From assembly GCF_051014445.1 (NCBI RefSeq), contig NC_135146.1:1426001-1490000 (forward strand): a stretch of 64,000 nt of DNA, read 5' to 3'. Shown in pieces: positions 1-14,000 of this stretch. The stretch's first letter is position 1. Every line of letters starts with the position of its first letter. The translations under genes and the position numbers were made by a program. The stretch comes from Colletes latitarsis. Its lineage: Eukaryota; Arthropoda; Insecta; Hymenoptera; Colletidae. The notes under the pieces were generated by a model, which worked only from the letters and a program-made list of their open reading frames with translations, was not told the DNA's origin and did no database searches.

Positions 1-363
1 GCAAATACCTGACCTAACCCAGACCTAACCGGTGTTACCTTCCAAAATATAGATCGAACCAAGGTTTAATGCACTGTTTCCGCGTGGTACCACATTACTA
101 CGCGATCCGAACCAGAAAACGGCCAGGATCTGGCCAACAAGTATGCGAAAAATGGGAAACTACGAGCTAGATGATGGCAAATACCAGACCTAACCCAGAC
201 CTAAGCGGTGTTATCCTCTAAAATATAGATCGAATCCAGGATTAACTCACTGTTACTGTGTGGTGACACATTTTACGAGATCCGAACCAGAAAGGGCCCT
301 GAATCTGGCCAACAAGTATGCGAAAAATGCGAAAGTATGAGTCAGATGATGGCAAATACCAGA

Positions 364-390
364 CCTAACCCAGACCTAACCCACACCTAA
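364..390. repeat. 11-bp CCTAACCCAGA sub-repeat, expanded to three copies
   Basis: Most monomers carry two CCTAA boxes 11 bp apart (for example 2309 and 2320). Here there are three, at 364, 375 and 386, and this monomer is correspondingly 11 bp longer (187 bp between landmarks at 345 and 532). This shows that CCTAACCCAGA behaves as a small tandem sub-repeat within the larger monomer. CCTAA is the complement of the common insect telomere unit TTAGG, but no run of pure TTAGG/CCTAA occurs in the window. Confidence 0.85.
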
Positions 391-509
391 CCGGCGTTAT
401 CCTCTAGGGTATAAATCGTAACCAGGTTTAGCTGCCTGTTTTGGTGAGGTACCGCATTCCTACGCGATCCAAACCAGAAAGAGCCCAGGATCTTGCAATC
501 AAGTATGCG

Positions 510-1493
510 AAAAAAGCGAAAGTATGAGCCAGATGATGGCAAATACCAGACCTAACCCAGACCTAACCGGCGTTATCCTTTAAAATATAGATCGAATCCA
601 GGTTTAGTTCACAGTTTCAGTGTGGTATCCCTTTTCAACGTGCTGCGAAGCAGAAAACGTCCAGGATCTGGCCAACAAGTATGTGAAAAATGGGAAACTA
701 CGAGCCAGATGATGGTAAATACGAGACCTAATCCAGACGTAACCGGTGTTATCCACTAAAATATTGTTCGGAACCAGGCGTAACTCACTGTTTCAGTGTG
801 GTACCACATTACTACGCGATCCGAACCAGAAAACGGCCAGGATCTGGCCAACAAGTATGCGAAAAATGGGAAACTACGAGCTAGATGATGGCAAATACCA
901 GACCTAACCCAGACCTAAGCGGTGTTATCCTCTAAAATATAGATCGAATCCAGGATTAACTCACTGTTACTGTGTGGTGACACATTTTACGAGATCCGAA
1001 CCAGAAAGGGCCCTGAATCTGGCCAACAAGTATGCGAAAAATGCGAAAGTATGAGCCAGATGATGGCAAATACCAGACCTAACCCAGACCTAACCGGCGT
1101 TATCCCTTAAAATATAGATCGAATCCAGGTTTAGTTCACAGTTTCAGTGTGGTACCCCTTTTCAACGTGCTGCGAAGCAGAAAACGTCCAGGATCTGGCC
1201 AACAAGTATGCGAAAAATGGGAAACTACGAGCCAGATGATGGCAAATACCAGACCTAACCCTGACCTAACCGGTGTTATCCTTTAAAATATAGATGGAAT
1301 CCAGGTTTAACTGCCTGTTTCAGTGTGGTACAACATTACTGCGTGATCCGACCCAGTAACCGCCCAGGATCTGGCCAAGAAGTATACGAATAATGCGAAA
1401 GTATGAGCCAGATGATGGCAAATACCAGACCTAACCCTGACCTGACCGGTGTTATCCTCTAAAATATTGATCGGACCCAGGCTTAACTCACTG
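510..1493. repeat. 10-monomer-offset duplication within satellite A, left copy
   Basis: This block is nearly identical to 2268-3251, at a constant offset of 1,758 bp (about ten monomers). Shared private variants include CTGCGAAGCAGAAAACG at 643 and 2401, and GGGCCCTGAATCT ending at 1020 and 2778. After about 1493 the two copies diverge (TTACAGTG against TTTTAGTG). It records unequal exchange or segmental duplication inside the array. Confidence 0.85.
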
Positions 1494-1559
1494 TTACAGT
1501 GTGGTACCACATTACTATGTGATCCAAACCTGAAAACGCCCAGGATGTGGCCAACAAGT

Positions 1560-2750
1560 ATGCGAAAAATGGGAAACTACGAGCTAGATGATGGCAAATA
1601 CCAGACCTAACCCAGACCTAACCGGTGTTATCCTCTAAAATATAGATCGAATCCAGGATTAACTCACTGTTACTGTGTGGTGACACATTTAACGAGATCC
1701 GAACCAGAAAGGGCTCTGAATCTGGCCAACAAGTATGCGAAAAATGCGAAAGTATGAGTCAGATGATGGCAAATACCAGACCTAACCCAGACCTAACCGG
1801 CGTTATCCTCTAGGGTATAAATCGTAACCAGGTTTAGCTGCCTGTTTCGGTGAGGTACCACATTCCTACGTGATCCAAACCAGAAAACACCCAGGATCTG
1901 GCCAACAAGTATGCGAGAAATGGGAAAGTACGAGCCAGATGATGGCAAATACGAGACCTAACCCAGACGTAACCGGTGTTATCCACTGAAATATTGATCG
2001 GAACCAGGCGTAACTCACTGTTTCAGTGTGGTACCAGATTACTACGTGATCCAACCTAGAAAACGCCCAGGATTTGGCCAACAATTATACGAAAAATGAG
2101 AAACAATGGGCCAGATGATGGCAAATACCAGACCTAACCCTGACCTATCCGGTGTTATCCTCTAAAATAGAGATTGAATCCAGGTTAAACTCACTGTTTC
2201 AGTGTGGTACCACATTACTACGTGATCCAAACCAGAAAACGTCCAGGATCTGGCCAACAAGTATGCGAAAAAAGCGAAAGTATGAGCCAGATGATGGCAA
2301 ATACCAGACCTAACCCAGACCTAACCGGCGTTATCCTTTAAAATATAGATCGAATCCAGGTTTAGTTCACAGTTTCAGTGTGGTACCCCTTTTCAACGTG
2401 CTGCGAAGCAGAAAACGTCCAGGATCTGGCCAACAAGTATGCGAAAAATGGGAAACTACGAGCCAGATGATGGCAAATACGAGACCTAATCCAGACGTAA
2501 CCGGTGTTATCCACTAAAATATTGTTCGGAACCAGGCGTAACTTACTGTTTCAGTGTGGTACCACATTACTACGCGATCCGAACCAGAAAACGGCCAGGA
2601 TCTGGCCAACAAGTATGCGAAAAATGGGAAACTACGAGCTAGATGATGGCAAATACCAGACCTAACCCAGACCTAAGCGGTGTTATCCTCTAAAATATAG
2701 ATCGAATCCAGGATTAACTCACTGTTACTGTGTGGTGACACATTTTACGA
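1560..2750. repeat. 13-monomer-offset duplication within satellite A, left copy
   Basis: This block is nearly identical to 3847-5037 at an offset of 2,287 bp, 13 monomers of 175.9 bp. Diagnostic variants shared by the two copies include GGGCTCTGAA at 1711 and 3998, and a CACATTTAACGAGATCC variant. The copies part after about 2750, where the right copy switches to a TCTAGGGTATAAATCG monomer type. Confidence 0.85.
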
Positions 2751-4489
2751 GATCCGAACCAGAAAGGGCCCTGAATCTGGCCAACAAGTATGCGAAAAAT
2801 GCGAAAGTATGAGCCAGATGATGGCAAATACCAGACCTAACCCAGACCTAACCGGCGTTATCCCTTAAAATATAGATCGAATCCAGGTTTAGTTCACAGT
2901 TTCAGTGTGGTACCCCTTTTCAACGTGCTGCGAAGCAGAAAACGTCCAGGATCTGGCCAACAAGTATGCGAAAAATGGGAAACTACGAGCCAGATGATGG
3001 CAAATACCAGACCTAACCCTGACCTAACCGGTGTTATCCTTTAAAATATAGATGGAATCCAGGTTTAACTGCCTGTTTCAGTGTGGTACAACATTACTGC
3101 GTGATCCGACCCAGTAACCGCCCAGGATCTGGCCAAGAAGTATACGAATAATGCGAAAGTATGAGCCAGATGATGGCAAATACCAGACCTAACCCTGACC
3201 TGACCGGTGTTATCCTCTAAAATATTGATCGGACCCAGGCTTAACTCACTGTTTTAGTGTGGTACCACATTCCTACGTGTTCCAAACCAGGAAGAAGCGC
3301 AGGATATTGCCAAAAAGTATGCGAATAAAGCGAAAGTGTGAGCCAGATGATGGCAAATACCAGACCCAACCCTGACCCAACCGGTGTTATCCTCTAAATT
3401 ATAGATCGTATCCAGGTTTAACTCACTGTTACAGTGTGGTACCACATTACTATGTGATCCAAACCTGAAAACGCCCAGGATGTGGCCAACAAGTATGCGA
3501 AAAATGCGAAAGTATGAGCCAGATGATGGCAAATACCAGACCTAACCCAGACCTAGCCGGCGTTATCCTTTAAAATATAGATCGAATCAAGGTTTAGTTC
3601 ACAGTTTCAGTGTGGTACCACTTTACAACGTGCTGCGAAGCAGAAAACGTCCAGGATCTGGCCAACAAGTATGCGAAAAATGGGAAAGTATGAGCCAGAT
3701 GATGGCAAATACCAGACCTAATCCAGACGTAACCGGTGTTATCCACTAAAATATTGTTCGGAACCAGGCGTAACTCACTGTTTCAGTGTGGTACCACATT
3801 ACTACGCGATCCGAACCAGAAAACGGCCAGGATCTGGCCAACAAGTATGCGAAAAATGGGAAACTACGAGCTAGATGATGGCAAATACCAGACCTCACCC
3901 AGACCTAAGCGGTGTTATCCTCTAAAATATAGATCGAATCCAGGATTAACTCACTGTTACTGTGTGGTGACACATTTAACGAGATCCGAACCAGAAAGGG
4001 CTCTGAATCTGGCCAACAAGTATGCGAAAAATGCGAAAGTATGAGTCAGATGATGGCAAATACCAGACCTAACCCAGACCTAACCGGCGTTATCCTCTAG
4101 GGTATAAATCGTAACCAGGTTTAGCTGCCTGTTTCGGTGAGGTACCACATTCCTACGTGATCCAAACCAGAAAACACCCAGGATCTGGCCAACAAGTATG
4201 CGAGAAATGGGAAAGTACGAGCCAGATGATGGCAAATACGAGACCTAACCCAGACGTAACCGGTGTTATCCACTGAAATATTGATCGGAACCAGGCGTAA
4301 CTCACTGTTTCAGTGTGGTACCAGATTACTACGTGATCCAACCTAGAAAACGCCCAGGATTTGGCCAACAATTATACGAAAAATGAGAAACAATGGGCCA
4401 GATGATGGCAAATACCAGACCTAACCCTGACCTATCCGGTGTTATCCTCTAAAATAGAGATTGAATCCAGGTTAAACTCACTGTTTCAG

Positions 4490-4501
4490 TGTGGTACCAC
4501 A
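4490..4501. repeat. Conserved 12-bp palindrome of satellite A (example)
   Basis: TGTGGTACCACA is a perfect inverted repeat present once in most satellite A monomers and still recognisable in diverged ones. The position given is one instance; others occur about every 176 bp. Its centre GGTACC is a KpnI site. Conservation of a palindrome across otherwise diverging monomers could reflect a dimeric DNA-binding protein or only the shared ancestry of the array. Confidence 0.85.
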
Positions 4502-7500
4502 TTACTACGTGATCCAAACCAGAAAACGTCCAGGATCTGGCCAACAAGTATGCGAAAAAAGCGAAAGTATGAGCCAGATGATGGCAAATACCAGACCTAA
4601 CCCAGACCTAACCGGCGTTATCCTTTAAAATATAGATCGAATCCAGGTTTAGTTCACAGTTTCAGTGTGGTACCCCTTTTCAACGTGCTGCGAAGCAGAA
4701 AACGTCCAGGATCTGGCCAACTGGTATGCGAAAAATGGGAAACTACGAGCCAGATGATGGCAAATACGAGACCTAATCCAGACGTAACCGGTGTTATCCA
4801 CTAAAATATTGTTCGGAACCAGGCGTAACTTACTGTTTCAGTGTGGTACCACATTACTACGCGATCCGAACCAGAAAACGGCCAGGATCTGGCCAACAAG
4901 TATGCGAAAAATGGGAAACTACGAGCTAGATGATGGCAAATACCAGACCTAACCCAGACCTAAGCGGTGTTATCCTCTAAAATATAGATCGAATCCAGGA
5001 TTAACTCACTGTTACTGTGTGGTGACACATTTAACGAGATCCGAACCAGAAAGGGCTCTGAATCTGGCCAACAAGTATGCGAAAAATGCGAAAGTATGAG
5101 TCAGATGATGGCAAATACCAGACCTAACCCAGACCTAACCGGCGTTATCCTCTAGGGTATAAATCGTAACCAGATTTTAGCTGCCTGTTTCGGTGAGGTA
5201 CCACATTCCTACGTGATCCAAACCAGAAAGAGCCCAGGATCTTGCAATCAAGTATGCGAAAAAAGCGAAAGTATGAACCAGATGATGGCAAATACCAGAC
5301 CTAACCCAGACCTAACCGGCGTTATCCTTTAAAATATAGATCTAATCAAGGTTTAACTCACTGTTGCAGTGTGGTACCACATTACGTGATCCAAACCAGA
5401 AAACGCCCAGTATCTTGTCAAAAAGTATGGGAAAAATGCGAATGTATGAGCCAGCTGATGGCAAATACCAAACCTAACCCTGACCTAACCGGTGTTTTCC
5501 TCTAAGATGCAGATCGAATCCAGGTTTTATTCGCTGTTTCAGTGTGGTACCACATTACAACGTGACCCAAGGCAGAAAAAGCCCAGGATCTGGCTAACAT
5601 GTGTGTGAAAATTGCGAAAGTATGAGCCAGATGATGGCAAATACGAGACCCATCCCTGACCTAAACGGTGTTATTCTCTAAAATATAGATTGAATCCAGG
5701 TTTAACTCACTGTTGCAGTGTGGTACCACATTACTACGTGATCCAAACCAGAAGAGGCCAAGGATCTGGCCAACAAGTACGCAAAAAATGCAAAAGTGTG
5801 AGCCACATGATGGCAAATACCAGACCAAACCCTGACCTAACCGGAGTTATCCTCTAAAATGTAGATCGAATCCAGGTTTAAGTCACAGTTTCAGTCTGGT
5901 TCCACATTACTATGTGACACAACCTTGAAAACGCCCAGGATCCGGCCAACAAGTATGCGAAAAATGCGAAGGTATGAGGCAGGTGATGGCAAATACCAGA
6001 CCTAACCCAGACCTAACCGGTGTTATTCTCTGAATTATAGATTGAATCCAGGTTTAACTCACTGTTTCAGTGTGGTACCACATTACTACGTGATCCAACC
6101 TAGAAAACGCCCTGGATCTGGCCAACAAGTAGGTGAAAAATGAGAAAGTATGAGCCAGATGATGGCAAATACCAGACCTAACCCTGACCTAACCGGTGTT
6201 ATCCTTTAAAATATAGATGGAATCCAGGTTTAACTCACTGTTGAAGTGTGGTACCACATTACTACGTGATCCAAACCAGAAAAGGCCCAGGATCTGGCCA
6301 ACAAGTACGCGAAAAATGCAAAAGTATGAGCCAGATAATGGCAAATACCAGACCTAACCGGTGTTATTCTCTGAAATATAGATTGAAGCCAGGTTTAACT
6401 CACTGTTTCAGTGTGGTACCACATTACTACGTGGTCCAAACCTGAAAACGCCCAGGATCTGGCCGACAAGTCTTCGAAAAATGCGAAAGTATGAGCTAGA
6501 TGATGGCAAATACCAGGCCTAACCCAGACCTAAGCGGTGTTATCCTCTAAAATGTTGATCGAATCCAGGATTAACTCGCTGTTACTGTGTGGTACCACAC
6601 TACTACGTGATGCAAACCAGAGAACGCCCAGGATCTGGCCAAGAAGTATGCGAAAAATGCGAACGTATGAGCCAGATGATGGCAAATACCAGACCTAACT
6701 CTGACGTAACCGGTGTCATCCTCTAAAATATCGATCGGACCCAAGTTTAACTCACTGCTTCAGTGTGGTCCCACATTACTACGTTATCCAACCACAGCAA
6801 ACGCCCTGGATCTGCCCAACATGTATACGATATAGGCGAAAGTACGAGCCAGATGATGGCAAATACCAGACCTAACTCTGACGTAATCGGTGTCATCCTC
6901 TAAAATATAGATTGAATCCTCGTTTAAATCACTGTTTCAGTGTGGAACCACATTACTACGTGATCCGACCCAGTAACCGCCCAGGATCTGGCCAAGAAGT
7001 ATACGAATAATGCGAAAGTATGAGCCAGATGATGGCAAATACCAGACCTAACCCTGACCTGACCGGTGTTATCCTCTAAAATATTGATCGGACCCAGGCT
7101 TAACTCACTGTTTTAGTGTGGTACCACATTCCTACGTGTTCCAAACCAGGAAGAAGCGCAGGATATTGCCAAAAAGTATGCGAAAAAAGCGAAAGTGTGA
7201 GCCAGATGATGGCAAATACCAGACCTAACCCAGACCTAACAGATATTATCCTCTAAAATATAGATCGAATCCAGGTTTAATTCACTGCTTTTGCGTTTGT
7301 ACCATATTACTACGTGATCCAACCCAGAAAACTCCCTGGATCTGGCCAACAGGTATGCGAAAAATGCGAAAGTATGAGCTAGATGATGGCAAATACCAGA
7401 CCTAACCCAGGCCTAAGCGGTGTTATCCTCTAAAATATTGATCGGACCCAGGTTTAACTCACTGTTTCAGCGTGGTACCACATTACTACGTGATCGAAAT

Positions 7501-10500
7501 CAGAAAGAGCCCCGGATTTGTCCAAAAACTATACGAAGAAAGCGAAAGTATGTGCCAGATGAAGGCAAATACCAGACCTAACCCTGCCCTACCGGTCTTA
7601 TCCTCTAAAATATTGCTCGAATCCAGGTTTGACTCACCGTTTCAGTGAGGCACCACCTTACTACGTGATCCGAACCAGAAAGAGCCCTGGATCTGGCCAA
7701 CAAGTATCCGAAGAATGCGAAAGTATGAGCCAGATTATTGTAAATACCAGACATACCACAAACCTAAGCGGAGTTACCTTCTAAAATATAGATCGAATCC
7801 AGGTTTAATGCAATTTTACTGTGTGGTACCACATAACTACGTGTTCCAAACCAGAAAACGCCCAGGATCTGGGCAACAAGTATGCGAAAAATGCGAAAGA
7901 ATGAGCGAGATGACGCCAAATCCAAGACCTAACCCTGTCCTAACCGGTGTTATCCTCTAAAATAGAGTTGGAATCCAGAGTTAAGTCACTGTTTCCGTGT
8001 GGTACCACATTACTACGTGATCCAAACCAGAAAACGCCCTGGATCTGGTCAACAAGTATGCGAAAAATGCGAAAGTATGAGCCAGATGATTCCAAATACC
8101 AGACCTGCCACAAACCTAGCCGGAGTTACCTTCTAAATTATAGATCGAAGCCAGGTTTAATGCACTGTTACTGTGTGTTACCATATTACTACGTGATGCA
8201 AACCAGAAAACGCCCAGGATCTGGCCAGGAAGTGGGCGAAAAATGCGAAATTATGACGTACATGATGGCGAATACCAGCCCTAACCCAGAGCTAACCTGT
8301 GTTATCCATTAAAATGTTGATCGAATCCAGGATTAACTCACTGTTTCAGTATGGTACCACGTTACTACGTGATCCAACCCAGAAAAAGCCGAGCATCTGG
8401 CCAACAAGTATGCGAAAAATGCGAAGGAATGAGCGAGATGAGGCCAAATCCATGACCTACCACAAACCTAACCGGAGTTACCTTCTAAATTATAGATCGA
8501 ATCCAGGTTTAATGCGCTGTTTCCGTGTGGTACCACATTAGAACGTGATCCAAACCAGAAAACGCCCAGGATCTGGCCATCAAGTATGCGAAAAATGCGA
8601 AAGTATGAGCCAGATGATTCCAAATACCAGACCTACCACAAACCTAGCCGGAGTTACCTTCTAAATTATAGATCGAATCCAGGTTTAATGCACTGTTTCC
8701 GTGTGGTACCACATTACTACGTGATCCAACCCAGAAAAAGCCCAGCTCCTGGCCAACAAGTATGCGAAAAATGCGAAGGAATGAGCGAGATGAGGCCAAA
8801 TCCATGACCTACCACAAACCTAACCGGAGTTACCTTCTAAATTATAGATCGAATCCAGGTTTAATGCGCTGCTTCCGTGTGGTACCACATTAGAACGTGA
8901 TCCAAACCAGAAAACGCCCTGGATCTGGCCATCAAGTATTTGAAAAATGCGAAAGTATGAGCTAGATGATGGCAAATACCAGACCTAACCCAGAGCTAAC
9001 CTGTGTTATCCATTAAAATGTTGATCGAATCCAGGATTAACTCACTGTTTCAGTATGGTACCACGTTACTACGTGATCCAACCCAGAAAAAGCCGAGCAT
9101 CTGGCCAACAAGTATGCGAAAAATGCGAAAGGATGAGCGAGATGAGGCCAAATCCAATTCCTAACCCTGACCTAACCGGTGTTATCGTCTAGAATTTTAA
9201 TCGCACCCAGGTTAAACGCACTGTTTCATTGTGGTACCACATTACTACGTGATCCAACCAGAAAAAGGCCAGGATCTTGCCATCAAGTATGTGAAAATTG
9301 CGAAAGCATGAGCCAGATGATGGCAAAGACCAGACCTAACTCAGACGTAACCTTTGTTATCCTCTGAAACACTGGTCGAATCCAGGTTTAACTCACTGTT
9401 TCAGTGTGGTGCCACATTACAACGTGATGCACACTAGAAGAAGCCCAGTATCTGGCCAACAAGTATCCGAAATATGCCAAAGTATGAGCTAGATGATGGC
9501 AAATGCCAGACCTAACCCAGACCTAACCGTTGTTATCCTCTAAAATATTGATCGAATCCAGGTTTGAATCACCGTTTCAGTGTGGTATCACATTACTACG
9601 TGACCCAAACCAGAAATCATCCAGGATCTGGCCAACAAGTATGCGAAAAATGTGAAAGGATGAGCGAGATGAGGCCAAATCCAAGACCTAACCCTGACCT
9701 AACCCGTGTTATCCTCTAAAATAGAGATCGAATCCAGGTTTGACTCTCCGTTTCAGTGTGGTACCACATTACTACGTGATCCAAACCAGATAACGCCCAT
9801 GATCTGGCCAACAAGTATGCGAAAAATGCGAAAGGATGAGCGAGATGGGGCCAAATCCAAGACCTAACCCTGACCTAACCCGTGTTATCCTCTAAAATAT
9901 AGATCGAATCCAGGTTTAACTCACTGTTTCCGTGTGGTACCACATTAGAACGTCATCCAAACCAGAAAACTCCCTGGATCTGGCCATCAAGTATGCGAAA
10001 AATGCGAAAGTATGAGCTAGATGATGGCAAATACCAGCCCTAACCCAGACCTAACCGTTGTTATCTCTTAAAATATTGATCGAATCCAGGTTAGGCTCAC
10101 CGTCTCAGTGTGGTACCACATTACTACGTGATCCAAACCAGAAAACGCCCAGGATCTGGCCAACGAGTACGCGAAAAATGCGAAAGGATGAGCGAGATGA
10201 GGCCAAATCCAAGACCTAACCCTGACCTAACCGCTGTTATCCTCAAAAATATTGATCGAATCCAGGTTAGACTCACCGTTTCAGTGAGGCACCACCTTAC
10301 TACGTGATCCGAACCAGACTGAGCCCTGGATCTGGCCAACAAGTATGCGAAAAATGCGAAAGAATGAGCGAGATGAGGCCAAATCCAAGACCTAACCCTG
10401 TCCTAACCGGTGTTATCCTCTAAAACAGGGATCGAATCCAGAGTTAACTCACTGTTTCAGTGTGGTACCAGATTACTACGTGATGCAAACCAGAAAACGC

Positions 10501-10587
10501 CCAGGCTCTGGCCAAGAAGTAGGCGAAAAATGCGACAATTATGACGTAGATGATGACGAACACCAGACCTAACACCAGACCTAACCG

Positions 10588-11064
10588 GTGTTATCCTCTA
10601 AAATATTAATCGAATGCAGGTTAGACTCACCGTTTCGGTGTGTTACCACTGTACTACGTGATGCAAACCAGGAAAAGCCCAGCACCGGGCCAAAAAGTAT
10701 GCGAAAAATGCGAAGGAATGAGCGATATGACGCCAAATCCAAAACCTACCACAAACCTAACCGGAGTTACCCTCTAAATTATAGATCGAATCCAGGTATA
10801 ATGCACTGTTTCCGTGTGGTACCACATTACTACGTGATCCAACCCAGAAAAAGCCCAGCACCTGGCCAACAAGTATGCGAAAAATGCGAAGGAATGAGCG
10901 AGATGAGGCCAAATCCAAGACCTACCAGAAACCTTCCCGGAGTAACCTTCGAAACCAGAAAACGCCCAGGATCTGGCCAACAAGTATGCGAAGAATGCGA
11001 AAGTATGAGCCAGATGATGGCAAATACCAGACCTAACCCAGACCTAACCGGTGTTACCTTCTAA
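10588..11064. repeat. Satellite A block with a 65-bp-deleted monomer (copy 1)
   Basis: Within this block the distance between two successive CTGGCC landmarks is only 111 bp (10862 to 10973). One monomer has lost about 65 bp, from the AT-rich block through the palindrome and GTGATCC. The same shortened monomer (GGAGTAACCTTCGAAACC) recurs in a near-identical block at 14567-15043, offset 3,979 bp. The deletion therefore came first and was then duplicated with its surroundings. Confidence 0.85.
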
Positions 11065-14000
11065 AATATAGATCGAATCCAGGTTTAATGCACCGTTTCC
11101 GTGTGGTACCACATTACTACGTGATCCAACCCAGAAGACGCCCAGGATCTGGCCAACAAGTAGGTGAAGAATGCGAAAGTATGAGCCAGATGATGGAAAA
11201 TACCAGACCCAACCGTGTCCTAACCGGTGATATCCTCTAATATATAGGTTGAATCCAGGTTTAACTCACTGTTTCAGTGTGGTACCCCGTTACTACCTGA
11301 TCCAAACCAGCAAACGCCCAGGATCTGGCCAACAAGTAGGTGAAGAATGCGAAAGTATGAGCCAGATAATATCAAATACCAGACCTAACCCTGACCTAAC
11401 CGGTGTTATCCTCTAAAATATAGATTGAATCCAGGTTTGACACACTGTTGCAGTGTGGTACAACATTGCTACGTGATCCAAACCAGAAAACGCCAAGGAT
11501 CTGGCCAACAAGTATGCGAAAGTATGAGCCAGATGATGGAAAATACCAGACCTAACCCTGGCCTAACCGTTGCTATCCTCTAAAATATTGTTCGCATACA
11601 GGCTTAACTCACTGTTTCAGAGTGGTACCACATTACTACGTGGTCCAACCCAGAAAACGCCCAGGATCTGGCCAACAAGTAGGTGAAGAATGCGAAAGTA
11701 TGAGCCAGATGATGGAAAATACCAGACCTAACCCAGACCTAACCGGTGTTATCCCTTAAAATATTGATCGAATCGAGGTTAGGCTCACCGTCTCAGTGTG
11801 GTACCACATTACTACGAGATCCAAACTAGAAAACGACCAGGATCTGGCCAACAAGTATGCGAAAAATGCGAAAGAATATGCCACATGAAGGCAAATACCA
11901 GACCTAACCGTGACCCAACCGGTGTTATCCTCTAAAATATAGATTGAATCCAGGTTTAACGCACTGTTCCAGTGTGGTACCACATTACTACGTGATCCAA
12001 CCCAGTAAACGCCCAGGATCTGGCCAACAAGTATGCGAAAAATGCGAAGGAATGAGCGAGATGAGGCCAAATCCAAGACCTACCGCAAACCTAACCGGAG
12101 TTGCCTTCTAAATTATAGATCGAATCCATGTTTAATGCACTGTTTCCATGTGGTACCACATTAGAACGTGATCCAAACCAGAAAACTCCCTGGATCTGGC
12201 CATCAGGTATGCGGCAAATGCGAAAGTATGAGCTAGATGATGGCAAATACCAGACCTAACCCAGACCTAACCGGTGTTATCCCTTAAAATATTGATCGAA
12301 TCGAGGTTAGGCTCACCGTCCCAGTGTGGTACCACATTACTACGAGATCCAAACTAGAAAACGACCAGGATCTGGCCAACAAGTATGCGAAAAATGCGAA
12401 AGTATGAGCTAGATGATGGCAACTACCAGCCCTAACCCAGACCTAACCGTTGTTATCTCTTAAAATATTGATCGAATCCAGGTTAGGCTCACCGTCTCAG
12501 TGTGGTACCACATTACTACGTGATCCAAACCAGAGAACGCCCAGGATCTGGCCAACAAGTATGCGAAAAATGCGAAGGAATGAGCGAGATGAGGCCAAAT
12601 CCAAGACCTTCCACAAACCTAACCGGAGTTACCTTCTAAATTATAGATCGAATCCATGTTTAATGCACTGTTTCCATGTGGTACCACATTAGAACGTGAT
12701 CCAAACCAGAAAACTCCCTGGATCTGGCCATCAGGTATGCGGCAAATGCGAAAGTATGAGCTAGATGATGGCAAATACCAGACCTAACCCAGACCTAACC
12801 GGTGTTATCCCTTAAAATATTGATCGAATCGAGGTTAGGCTCACCGTCTCAGTGTGGTACCACATTACTACGAGATCCAAGCTAGAAAACGACCAGGATC
12901 TGGCCAACAAGTATGCGAAAAATGCGAAAGTATGAGCTAGATGATGGCAACTACCAGCCCTAACCCAGACCTAACCGTTGTTATCTCTTAAAATATTGAT
13001 CGAATCCAGGTTAGGCTCACCGTCTCAGTGTGGTACCACATTACTACGTGATCCAAACCAGAAAACGCCCAGGATCTGGCCAACGAGTACGCGAAAAATG
13101 CGAAAGGATGAGCGAGATGAGGCCAAATCCAAGACCTAACCCTGACCTAACCGCTGTTATCCTCAAAAATATTGATCGAATCCAGGTTAGACTCACCGTT
13201 TCAGTGAGGCACCACCTTACTACGTGATCCGAACCAGAAAGAGCCCTGGATCTGGCCAACAAGTATGCGAAAAATGCGAAAGAATGAGCGAGATGAGGCC
13301 AAATCCAAGACCTAACCCTGTCCTAACCGGTGTTATCATCTAAAATAGAGATCGAATCCAGAGTTAACTCACTGTTTCAGAGTGGTACCAGATTACTACG
13401 TGATGCAAACCAGAAAACGCCCAGGCTCTGGCCAAGAAGTAGGCGAAAAATGCGGAAATTATGACGTAGATGATGACGAATACCAAACCTAACACCAGAC
13501 CTAACCGTTGTTATCCTCTAAAACATTGGTCGAATCCAGGATTAACTCACTGTTTCAGTGTGGTACCACATTACTATGTGATCCAAACCAGAAAACGCCC
13601 AGGATCTGGCCAACAAGTATGCGGAAAATGCGAAAGCATGAGCAAGATGATGGCAAATACCAGACCTAACCCTGACCTAACCGGTGTTATCATCTAAAAT
13701 ATAGATCGAATCCAGGTTTAACTCACTGTTTCCGTGTGGTACCACATTAGAACGTGATCCAAACCAGAAAATGCCCAGGATCTGGCCAACAAGTATGCGA
13801 AAAATGCGAAAGTACGAGCAAGATGATGGCAAATACCAGACCTAACCCTGTCCTACCCGGTGTTATCCTCTAAAATATAGATCGAATCCAGAGTTAACTC
13901 ACTGTTTTGAGTGTGGTAGCAGATTACTACGAGATCCAAACTAGAAAACGACCAGGATCTGGCCAACAAGTATGCGAAAAATGCGAAAGTATGAGCTAGA

